Source of the DNA: an uncultured Clostridia bacterium
Lineage (GTDB): Bacteria > Bacillota > Clostridia > Peptostreptococcales > Anaerovoracaceae
Direction: 5' to 3'
Length of the DNA: 5,305 bases
NCBI GenBank assembly: GCA_934255435.1
Contig: CAKQNZ010000140.1
Span: forward strand, 1-5,305
Shown here: positions 1 through 5,305 of the stretch, piece by piece
How the letters are laid out: each line of letters starts with the position of its first letter
Position numbering within the stretch: the first letter of the stretch is position 1
Made by a program: the position numbers and the translations under genes
The notes under the pieces: model-generated
What the model saw: only the letters and a program-made list of their open reading frames with translations
Databases searched by the model: none
Told to the model about the DNA's origin: nothing

Positions 1-859
1 GTACAGACGCACCAATCATTATGAGATAGGCTCTCAGCTCGATATCTTTGATTATATATGAGATCTTGCCTGTGGCGAGATAATGATACAGTACAAAATT
101 CACTGATGCCAGTATGCAGAAGACACATATGACCACTTCGACATATATGCTGTTGTAGTATGCGATGCCTTCAGGGTGCACCATAAGACCACCTGTACTG
201 ATACTGCCCATAGTGGTGATGAGCGCATCAAACGCAGGCATTTTGCCGGACAGCAGCATGAAGAATTCGATGAGTGTGAATGCAAAATATGTGATATACA
301 GTATCTTGGCAGAATCGCTTATCCTGACTGTCATCTTTTCAAGGACAGGTCCCGGAGTCTCAGCTCTGGCGATAAACTGTCCGTTGATGCCCAGCGCCGG
401 CAGTATGGAAATGACGAATACCAGTATCCCCATACCTCCGAGCCAGTGGGAGATGGCTTTCCACAGTATCAGTGCATTGGAAAGAGCCGCATGGCTGGCG
501 GTGCAGCCTGTAGTTGTGAATCCCGAAGTGGATTCAAAGAACGCAGTGGTGAAACTGTCTGTGAATCCAGAAAAATAATAAGGGAAAGCTCCCAGGAACG
601 ATGAAAGGACCCAGCAGCAGGTCACGATGATATACCCTTCCCTGGGTCTGAATCTGGCGTACTTTGAACTGAGTGTGGCAGACAGGAACGCACCTGCAAG
701 TATTATCACCGGTGCACATTTTCTGAAAGCCTGTGCACTGTCATGGTCACCTGAAACTTCGGCGTACACCCATGGTATCACCATGGATATTCCGATGATA
801 AGGATGATCACTCCAAGTATCCGTATTATAGCTTTGTAGTTTATGACCGTTCTTGACAT
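1..859 (-). CDS. trkH: TrkH-family potassium uptake membrane subunit, second paralogue (C-terminus beyond window)
   Basis: Potassium-translocating membrane subunit of a Trk/Ktr system, which imports K+ across the cytoplasmic membrane. The frame is open without a stop from ATG at 857-859 to the left edge: 286 residues of a family usually about 450-490 long. The ATG follows a strong SD, GGAGG (865-869), at a 5-base spacing. Two hydrophobic helices (about 11-32 and 48-64) precede the first pore unit. Filter loop 1 is GFTTTGCT (113-120, filter Gly118), followed by SHWLGGMGILVF (137-148). The conserved ETPGP is at 167-171. Filter loop 2 is GSISTGGL (218-225). Pore units three and four are lost past the edge. 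The gene starts 24 bases after the stop of another trkH and shares its conserved blocks, but differs at many other positions. This looks like an old tandem duplication or paired paralogues, not a recent copy. The family call is secure; whether it makes a working channel depends on the unseen half. Confidence 0.93.
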   Translation of the reverse strand, partial: MSRTVINYKAIIRILGVIILIIGISMVIPWVYAEVSGDHDSAQAFRKCAPVIILAGAFLSATLSSKYARFRPREGYIIVTCCWVLSSFLGAFPYYFSGFTDSFTTAFFESTSGFTTTGCTASHAALSNALILWKAISHWLGGMGILVFVISILPALGINGQFIARAETPGPVLEKMTVRISDSAKILYITYFAFTLIEFFMLLSGKMPAFDALITTMGSISTGGLMVHPEGIAYYNSIYVEVVICVFCILASVNFVLYHYLATGKISYIIKDIELRAYLIMIGASV

Positions 860-864
860 CTGTA

Positions 865-869
865 CCTCC
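865..869 (-). promoter_or_regulatory. Ribosome binding site of the second trkH
   Basis: On the minus strand GGAGG lies 5 bases before ATG 859-857. It fixes the start of the partial trkH and lies within the 24-base gap after the preceding trkH stop, as expected for an internal gene of a polycistronic transcript. Confidence 0.8.
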
Positions 870-883
870 GGCTGAAAATATTT

Positions 884-2347
884 CTAGTGATCAGGATTCC
901 AGAACCGCGGGAATATGAGGATGAACATGGTGTAAAGTTCAAGCCTTCCTGCCAGCATATATATTGAAAGCACCAGTTTTGAAAGCGAGGACATGCCTGC
1001 GAATGTTTCCGATGGTCCGATGGAACCGAATCCCGGACCGACATTCCCCAGACATGTTATAACTGATGAAAAGCATGTAGTCATGTCTGCATTCTCGAAA
1101 GATATGATGAACGCACCGGAAAACACCAGTATGATATACAGAAATGTATGGTTTGCGATGGCTGATACCGTATCGCTGGATACAGTCTTGCCATTGAGTT
1201 TGACGCTTTCTATTACATTGGGATGCAGCTTGGTGGCGATACCCCTTCTGATGAGTTTCATCAGTACAGCAACTCTTATCACCTTGAGTCCGCCACCTGT
1301 GGATGATGAACATCCTCCTATGAACATCAGCATCAGTATCAGCGCCTGGCAGACCGCCGGCCATGTCTCATAGTCAGCTGTGGAATATCCGGTGGTGGTG
1401 AGTATGGACGCAACCTGGAAAAAAGTATCTGACAGCGCCAGCTTAACGGAGTCATAAGTGCCGCTTATCATCAGTACTGCAAATATGAACATTGAAACGC
1501 CGAAGAATATCATAAGGTAAAGTCTCAGCTCGAAATCCTCGAACATGGAGCGGATACCATTCCTGAATGCAGTGAAAAACAGGTTGAAGTTTATGCCGCA
1601 CAGCACCATGAACACAGTGATCACGATATTGATATATAGGCTGTTGAAATGTCCGATGCTTGAATTGTATGATGAAAGACCTCCTGTGCCGACAGAGCCG
1701 AATGTGTGTATCAGCGCATCGTAAAGATCCATGCCTCCGAAGAGCAGCAGGATAGTTTCAACTATAGTGAAAACAAGATATATGATATACAGTCTTTTGG
1801 CTGTATCGGACATCTTGGGCGTGATCTTGTCAAGGGAAGGTCCCGGAGCTTCGGATACTGCTATATTCTGACCGCTTATACCCAGCGAGGGCATAAGTGC
1901 GATGGCGAATACCAGTATACCCATGCCACCGATCCAGTGGGTGAAGGATCTCCAGAAAAGGATACCCCTGGGAAGTATTTCAACATTGTTAAGTATCGTC
2001 GAGCCGGTAGTGGAAAATCCTGAACATGATTCAAAGAATGCATCGAAAGGATCAGTTATCGCTCCGGTAACAATGAAAGGAAGTGCACCTATGGCAGCTG
2101 CCAGGAGCCAGCATATTGTGACAATAAGAAAACCGTCCCTTACCTTAAGCTGTTTTACAGAACTGGAACACAGCTTTATCAGTGCGACTCCGGTTATGAA
2201 GCACAGCATCATTATCAGGAAAAATGGTCTGTATACGGAAGTATCATCGTATACCAGTGATACCACAAAAGACGGTAACATAGCAATGCTTATTACTGCC
2301 AGGTTTATTCCTATTATTCTGAAAACAGAACTTATACTAAGATTCAT
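884..2347 (-). CDS. trkH: TrkH-family potassium uptake membrane subunit, complete
   Basis: K+-translocating subunit of a Trk system, working in the membrane with the RCK protein encoded just upstream. From ATG 2347-2345 the product is 487 residues, typical of TrkH and longer than most KtrB. Two N-terminal helices (about 8-31 and 38-61) resemble the extra D0 part of TrkH, followed by four helix-pore loop-helix units. Filter loops are GFSTTGST (110-117, Gly115), GSVGTGGL (217-224), TTTGYST (317-323, Gly320) and GNVGPGFG (434-441). The Gly/Ser-rich segment GGCSSSTGGG (344-353) matches the flexible gating loop in the third unit. GRLELYT (467-473) supplies the conserved Arg of the last helix. The start was chosen because GGGGGA lies 6 bases before this ATG. 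A GTG six codons upstream (2365-2363), overlapping the trkA stop as GTGA, would give 493 residues but has AGGAA directly against it with no spacing. All four filters are intact, so it should be functional. Confidence 0.96.
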   Translation of the reverse strand: MNLSISSVFRIIGINLAVISIAMLPSFVVSLVYDDTSVYRPFFLIMMLCFITGVALIKLCSSSVKQLKVRDGFLIVTICWLLAAAIGALPFIVTGAITDPFDAFFESCSGFSTTGSTILNNVEILPRGILFWRSFTHWIGGMGILVFAIALMPSLGISGQNIAVSEAPGPSLDKITPKMSDTAKRLYIIYLVFTIVETILLLFGGMDLYDALIHTFGSVGTGGLSSYNSSIGHFNSLYINIVITVFMVLCGINFNLFFTAFRNGIRSMFEDFELRLYLMIFFGVSMFIFAVLMISGTYDSVKLALSDTFFQVASILTTTGYSTADYETWPAVCQALILMLMFIGGCSSSTGGGLKVIRVAVLMKLIRRGIATKLHPNVIESVKLNGKTVSSDTVSAIANHTFLYIILVFSGAFIISFENADMTTCFSSVITCLGNVGPGFGSIGPSETFAGMSSLSKLVLSIYMLAGRLELYTMFILIFPRFWNPDH

Positions 2348-2352
2348 GACTA

Positions 2353-2358
2353 TCCCCC
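2353..2358 (-). promoter_or_regulatory. Ribosome binding site that decides the trkH start
   Basis: Minus-strand GGGGGA sits 6 bases before ATG 2347-2345, between the trkA stop (2364-2362) and this ATG. It favours the ATG over the overlapping GTG at 2365-2363. The position directly after the trkA stop would suit translational coupling, which is an inference. Confidence 0.55.
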
Positions 2359-2361
2359 GGG

Positions 2362-3732
2362 TCACTTCCTGAACATATTGAAACGTCCGGATTCCTTTAG
2401 AAGTTTTTCTGTGCTTGAAATATCGCTGAGCAGACTCAGGAGTATCACTTTATCGTCTTCAAGTATCACCGTGTCTCCGTCAGGGATTATCACTTTTGAA
2501 CCTCTGTGTATAGCAGCTATTATTATGCTGTTGGGAAGTTTCAGTTCTTTGATCGGCCTGCCGATTATCTTCATGTGTGAAGTGGCAATTATCTCCATTA
2601 TTTCAGCCTGCCCCTGTATCAGCTGAGAAGACAGGACTTTTTTGGAACCCTGCACGAAACGCATGATATTGCTGGTGGTTATGTCCAGTGGGTTCAGTGC
2701 CATATCGATACCCATACGGGAAATTATCTGCGCATAACTTGTCCTGCTGACCTTGGCTATGACTTCCTCTACGCCGTGCTGCTTTGCAGTTAGCGCCAAA
2801 AGAAGATTGTCCTCATCATAGCCTGTCGCTGTTACGACAGCATCCATGAGATCGAGGTTCTCATCTTCCAGAAGAGAAAGATCCGTAGCATCACCATGGA
2901 GTATCATGACGTCTTCAAGGTGCGTTGAGAGATAGTGGCAGCGATCCTTATCCTTTTCGATAACCTTTACAGCAGCACCGAATTCAGCAAGTCTTTCCGC
3001 AAGATAGAATCCTGTCTTGCCGCCGCCTATTATCATTACCTTCTGTATATCTGTATACTTGCCACGCTCATGGACTTTGCTGTTGAGCTCAAGTATCGAG
3101 CCCTTTTCGCCCATGACATAGAGACAGTCGTCTTCCAGTATTTCTGTTTCGCCGTGGGGGATGATGACCTTGCCGTTTCTGGATATACCAACAATGAGCA
3201 TATCAGGAAGTATGTCAGAGACTCCATTTATATGCTGCCCGATGAGCTTCGGGTATTTGTCGGCATCGAATTCTATCAGGGATGCATTGCCGCTTGAGAA
3301 AATACCGTTGCTGAGTGTATATTTTTCTGCAAGATACTTGTATATTTCAAGGGTTATACCCAGATCCGGGTTTACGATATGATCGATACCCATGGCATCC
3401 TTTATGAAAGTCAGCTGCTGCATATGCTCAGGGTCACGGACCCTGGCTATGACCTTCTTGCAGCCCAGCTTTTTGGCAAAGGAAGCTATGACAATATTGG
3501 TTTCATCATTTCCCGTACATGCGATAAGGAAATCATAGGTAGATATGTTTATACGCCTCAGTATCCTTGTTTCCTTAGCATTGGCGTTGATAGTCATGAC
3601 GTCATACATGGAATTTATTTTCTGGAGCCATGACTCGTTTGTATCTATGATCGTTACGGCATGGTCTCCGCCAAGCAGAGCTTCGACAACTTTTATACCA
3701 AGTTTGCCGGCGCCAACGATTACTACTTTCAT
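2362..3732 (-). CDS. trkA: TrkA, double-RCK regulatory subunit of Trk potassium uptake
   Basis: Cytoplasmic peripheral protein that binds NAD(H)/ATP-type nucleotides and gates a TrkH channel. At 456 residues it matches the two-repeat TrkA length (E. coli TrkA is about 458), not the single-repeat KtrA of about 220. Each half has a Rossmann TrkA_N fold and a TrkA_C fold. Half one has GAGKLG (7-12) with acidic Asp30 ending strand two, and a C-domain about 140-216. Half two has GGGKTG (236-241) with Glu259, and a C-domain about 368-445. The paired elements GKVIIPHGETEILEDD (187-202) and SKVIIPDGDTVILEDD (412-427) show the internal duplication. ATG 3732-3730 was chosen because GAGG lies 8 bases upstream and the Rossmann strand begins at residue 2. 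A TTG 19 codons upstream would place a poor, unconserved stretch before the fold. It is the first gene of the minus-strand operon, with the two trkH genes downstream. Both nucleotide motifs look intact. Confidence 0.96.
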   Translation of the reverse strand: MKVVIVGAGKLGIKVVEALLGGDHAVTIIDTNESWLQKINSMYDVMTINANAKETRILRRINISTYDFLIACTGNDETNIVIASFAKKLGCKKVIARVRDPEHMQQLTFIKDAMGIDHIVNPDLGITLEIYKYLAEKYTLSNGIFSSGNASLIEFDADKYPKLIGQHINGVSDILPDMLIVGISRNGKVIIPHGETEILEDDCLYVMGEKGSILELNSKVHERGKYTDIQKVMIIGGGKTGFYLAERLAEFGAAVKVIEKDKDRCHYLSTHLEDVMILHGDATDLSLLEDENLDLMDAVVTATGYDEDNLLLALTAKQHGVEEVIAKVSRTSYAQIISRMGIDMALNPLDITTSNIMRFVQGSKKVLSSQLIQGQAEIMEIIATSHMKIIGRPIKELKLPNSIIIAAIHRGSKVIIPDGDTVILEDDKVILLSLLSDISSTEKLLKESGRFNMFRK

Positions 3733-3740
3733 TTGCTTAA

Positions 3741-3744
3741 CCTC
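3741..3744 (-). promoter_or_regulatory. Ribosome binding site that decides the trkA start
   Basis: Minus-strand GAGG lies 8 bases before ATG 3732-3730. The TTG at 3789-3787 would lie almost at the predicted transcript start, so the internal ATG is preferred. Confidence 0.65.
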
Positions 3745-3797
3745 ATAATCTTGAATAATGTCCGTAACCCTGTAAAAAACACAGTCCAAACATCATC

Positions 3798-3825
3798 ATT
3801 GTACCACTAACGGCTGAAATTACAA
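3798..3825 (-). promoter_or_regulatory. Predicted sigma-A promoter of the trkA-trkH-trkH operon
   Basis: Read on the minus strand: -35 TTGTAA (3825-3820), 16-base spacer, -10 TACAAT (3803-3798), which matches TATAAT at 5 of 6 positions. The -10 box is preceded by TGG, giving an extended -10 (TGnTACAAT). Transcription would start near 3791, leaving a leader of about 58 bases before the trkA ATG. That is too short for most riboswitch classes. The -35 box ends one base from the inverted repeat at 3827-3855. Confidence 0.6.
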
Positions 3826-3826
3826 T

Positions 3827-3855
3827 ATATATTTGCAAGAATCATGCAAATATAT
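3827..3855. repeat. Perfect 11-bp inverted repeat, candidate operator between divergent promoters
   Basis: The left arm ATATATTTGCA (3827-3837) and right arm TGCAAATATAT (3845-3855) are exact reverse complements, separated by 7 bases (AGAATCA). The outer bases no longer pair. The left arm carries most of the -35 box of the plus-strand promoter, and the right arm fills the 3' end of its spacer up to the -10 box. On the other side it abuts the trkA -35 box. Two half-sites with centres 18 bp apart suit a dimeric DNA-binding protein contacting nearly the same helix face. No regulator gene is in the window, so the cognate protein is unknown. There is no T-tract, so a terminator is unlikely. Confidence 0.6.
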
Positions 3856-3861
3856 TAGAAT
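3833..3861 (+). promoter_or_regulatory. Predicted sigma-A promoter of the hydrolase-phosphatase operon
   Basis: The -35 box TTGCAA (3833-3838) and the -10 box TAGAAT (3856-3861, 5 of 6 to TATAAT) are separated by the optimal 17 bases. Transcription would start near 3868, about 29 bases before ATG 3897. The promoter is overlaid by the inverted repeat at 3827-3855, so a protein bound there would probably block RNA polymerase. Confidence 0.6.
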
Positions 3862-3881
3862 AAGAAAAAAGATTCGTTTTG

Positions 3882-3887
3882 AAAGGA
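3882..3887 (+). promoter_or_regulatory. Ribosome binding site that decides the hydrolase start
   Basis: AAAGGA lies 9 bases before ATG 3897. It supports this start over the in-frame TTG at 3879, which lies upstream of the SD and only about 10 bases from the predicted transcript start. Confidence 0.65.
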
Positions 3888-3896
3888 CGCAGTTTT

Positions 3897-4496
3897 ATGA
3901 AGATAAAAAGATTCACAGGAGGCGTACTCGAAAGCAATGGGTATGTGGTTTACAATAACGAGGGCGGAAACTGCATAATAATAGATCCTGGTTATTCTCC
4001 GAAAGTATTCATAGATTTCATGAAAAAGACAGGTCTGACGCTCAAAGGCATAGTGCTGACGCACCGCCATTACGACCATACAGGGGCGGTGAAGCGCATC
4101 AGCAGCGAGACAGGATGTCCTGTATATCTTCACAGAGAGGACTGCGACATGTATGGGGAGCCGGTGGATGTTTACATGGAGGACGGTGATGTCATAGACG
4201 TGGATGACATATCGCTGCAGGTGATCCATACTCCGGGACATACAAGAGGCAGCGTCTGCATATATTCGGAGAAAGACAGAGTATGTTTCACAGGAGATAC
4301 CATATTCAATGTGGATCTTGGGCGTACCGACCTTGAGGACGGATCCGAGGAGCAGATGATAAGGACTGTTACTGATATAATCGACAGATGGCCTAACGAC
4401 ATAATGATATACCCCGGTCATGGAGACGGCTGCACTATGAAAAAAGCAAGGCAGATAAACCGGGAATTCACAGATATAATAGAAAGATACGCCTGA
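3897..4496 (+). CDS. Metallo-beta-lactamase-fold hydrolase, glyoxalase-II-like (YcbL type)
   Basis: Probable cytoplasmic metal-dependent hydrolase of 199 residues, with no signal peptide or membrane segment. The full binuclear metal site is visible: THRHYDHTG (55-63) gives His56, His58, Asp60 and His61. HTPGHTRGS (111-119) gives His115, FTGDTIF (131-137) gives the bridging Asp134, and YPGHG (172-176) gives His175. This set and the spacing are typical of the glyoxalase-II-like branch. The length of about 200 matches the short YcbL-type proteins, which lack the C-terminal glutathione-binding domain of classical glyoxalase II (about 250 residues). The substrate is unknown: a thioester is possible but cannot be read from the sequence, and many relatives are simply annotated as MBL-fold hydrolases. 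It is first in the plus-strand operon, divergent from trkA, with a HAD phosphatase following 40 bases later. The active site looks complete. Confidence 0.93.
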   Translation: MKIKRFTGGVLESNGYVVYNNEGGNCIIIDPGYSPKVFIDFMKKTGLTLKGIVLTHRHYDHTGAVKRISSETGCPVYLHREDCDMYGEPVDVYMEDGDVIDVDDISLQVIHTPGHTRGSVCIYSEKDRVCFTGDTIFNVDLGRTDLEDGSEEQMIRTVTDIIDRWPNDIMIYPGHGDGCTMKKARQINREFTDIIERYA

Positions 4497-4513
4497 GCAG
4501 ACTCTGCGACAGG
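4492..4513 (+). other. Small interrupted hairpin spanning the hydrolase stop codon
   Basis: CCTG (4492-4495) can pair with CAGG (4510-4513), and GCAG (4497-4500) with CTGC (4504-4507) around a 3-base loop, with a 1/2-base internal bulge between the stems. No U-tract follows, and the next gene begins at 4537, so it is not a standard terminator. It could modestly affect RNA stability between the two genes, or be chance. Confidence 0.25.
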
Positions 4514-4524
4514 ATAATGAAAAG

Positions 4525-4531
4525 AAGGTGG
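4525..4531 (+). promoter_or_regulatory. Ribosome binding site of the HAD phosphatase
   Basis: AAGGTGG lies 5 bases before ATG 4537 in the 40-base gap after the hydrolase. No separate promoter is evident in that gap, which supports co-transcription. Confidence 0.7.
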
Positions 4532-4536
4532 TAAGA

Positions 4537-5305
4537 ATGGCAATAAAACTTGTGGCCCTGGATCTGGATGGGACTACTCTGAATAATGACAGAGTGATAA
4601 GCGAACGCACGAGAAATGCGTTCAGGGAGGCAGACGCCAGGGGCGTGAATATAGTGATAGCTACAGGACGCCCGTTTTCAGCGCTTCCGAAGGATGTGTT
4701 CGAAATAGATGCTATAAGATATGTGCTGACATCTAACGGAGCATCGATAACAGATCTCAGGGAAAACAGGACTTTTTACGAGAACTGTCTGTCGCCGGCT
4801 GCCGTGGAAAATGCAGTATCGCTTCTGAGAACACATCCGTATATAATAGAATGTTTCATCAAAGGCACTGCATACATCGAAAAATGGTACTACGAGCAGG
4901 TGGAGCGGACTCATGAGAGTTTCAAGAGCGTCAGCTACATACTTGAGACACGAAATCCTATCGACGGTATATACGATTTCATGCTGGAAAATAAAAACCA
5001 CATTGAAAATATAAATGTCAACTTCGAAGATGTTTCGGAGAAACCGGCGATGAAAGAAAAGCTTATGAAACTCTCTGAAGTAACGATAACCAGTTCGTTC
5101 CCGCATAACCTGGAGATCGGAGGCGCCACTACCAGCAAGGCACAGGCGTTGTCCGAGATGGGTAAGCTCCTTGGCATATCTGCCGGTGAAATGATGGCGG
5201 CAGGAGACAGTCCCAATGATATCGCAATGCTGAAGGCAGTAGGATTCCCTGTGGCAGTAGGGAATGCTGAGGACGAAGTAAAGGCAGCAGCGAGATATGT
5301 AGCAC
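4537..5305 (+). CDS. Cof-type HAD-IIB family phosphatase (C-terminal end beyond window)
   Basis: Predicted cytoplasmic Mg2+-dependent phosphohydrolase of the Cof/YidA-like HAD subfamily IIB, which acts on small phosphorylated metabolites such as sugar phosphates or nucleotide-type substrates. 256 residues are visible, with one base left over at the edge; the family is usually about 265-280, so only some 10-25 residues are missing. Motif I is DLDGTTL (9-15), with nucleophile Asp9 and acid/base Asp11. Motif II Thr43 lies in ATGRP (42-46). The family-typical TSNGA is at 65-69. Lys201 (motif III) lies in TTSKAQAL. Motif IV GDSPND (223-228) gives the metal-binding Asp224 and Asp228. The cap domain lies about 85-190, as expected for type IIB. 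The near-terminal VAVGNAEDEVKAAA (239-252) is the usual Cof ending. The start is supported by an SD 5 bases upstream and by motif I lying at the usual place. The exact substrate cannot be assigned. Confidence 0.94.
   Translation, partial: MAIKLVALDLDGTTLNNDRVISERTRNAFREADARGVNIVIATGRPFSALPKDVFEIDAIRYVLTSNGASITDLRENRTFYENCLSPAAVENAVSLLRTHPYIIECFIKGTAYIEKWYYEQVERTHESFKSVSYILETRNPIDGIYDFMLENKNHIENINVNFEDVSEKPAMKEKLMKLSEVTITSSFPHNLEIGGATTSKAQALSEMGKLLGISAGEMMAAGDSPNDIAMLKAVGFPVAVGNAEDEVKAAARYVA

Noticed and set aside
165..604. Two overlapping plus-strand open frames opposite the partial trkH
   Set aside because: They are antisense to clear TrkH coding sequence with filter motifs, have no family features, and overlap each other. 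The 1902-2372 plus-strand frame opposite the other trkH is rejected on the same grounds.
860..883. Possible terminator or promoter between the two trkH genes
   Set aside because: The 24-base gap has no stem with a T-tract and no paired -35/-10 boxes; it holds only the SD of the next gene.
288..1796. Recurring TATGATATACAG-like strings (about 291-303, 1127-1139, 1780-1793)
   Set aside because: They fall in coding sequence for similar Tyr/Ile-rich membrane segments using the favoured ATA codon (two in paralogous positions of the trkH genes), so they are explained by protein homology and codon bias, not by a DNA repeat.
3733..3789. N-terminal extension of TrkA from a TTG at 3789
   Set aside because: The extra 19 residues precede the Rossmann strand that normally begins the protein, the TTG lies at the predicted transcript start, and a proper SD precedes ATG 3732.
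3733..3797. Possible c-di-AMP or other riboswitch in the trkA leader
   Set aside because: c-di-AMP riboswitches often precede K+ transport genes in Gram-positives, but this leader is only about 58 bases. It has no strong paired core, only a 4-bp CTGT/ACAG stem around an A-rich loop (3770-3784).
3855..4610. Open minus-strand frame of 251 codons lying over the metallo-hydrolase gene
   Set aside because: It is antisense to a gene with a full set of catalytic motifs. Its own translation shows no recognisable domain and it has no evident SD. It is an effect of codon bias (few TTA, CTA or TCA triplets in that phase).

Overview
The window is a compact bacterial locus made of two operons that diverge from one short promoter region. 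Small gaps, Shine-Dalgarno (SD) sites before every gene, moderate GC, and heavy use of ATA (Ile), AGA and AGG codons on both strands suggest a Gram-positive Clostridia-type bacterium, possibly Ruminococcus- or Lachnospiraceae-like. The lineage is an inference from style only; there is no rRNA or other marker gene.

Minus-strand operon (3732 down to 1, leaving the window): trkA encodes a two-RCK-domain regulatory subunit of a potassium uptake system. It is followed by a complete trkH encoding the K+-translocating membrane subunit, then by a second, different trkH cut by the left edge. The gaps are 14 and 24 bases under the chosen starts, so the three genes are very probably co-transcribed. TrkA-type gating rings bind nucleotides at the membrane face of TrkH-type channels, so one TrkA may serve two channel paralogues.

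Plus-strand operon (3897 to 5304, leaving the window): a glyoxalase-II-like metallo-beta-lactamase-fold hydrolase, then 40 bases later a Cof-type HAD phosphatase cut by the right edge just before its C-terminus. Both have complete catalytic motifs in the visible part. Their substrates cannot be read from the sequence.

The 164-base divergent region (3733-3896) holds one good sigma-A-like promoter for each operon. Between them lies a perfect 11-bp inverted repeat with a 7-bp spacer. It overlaps the hydrolase promoter and ends one base from the trkA -35 box, so it is a candidate shared operator. This repeat and the tandem trkH pair are the two points most worth following. There are no RNA genes, mobile elements, CRISPR arrays or convincing terminators, and apart from these two points the region looks like ordinary housekeeping sequence.
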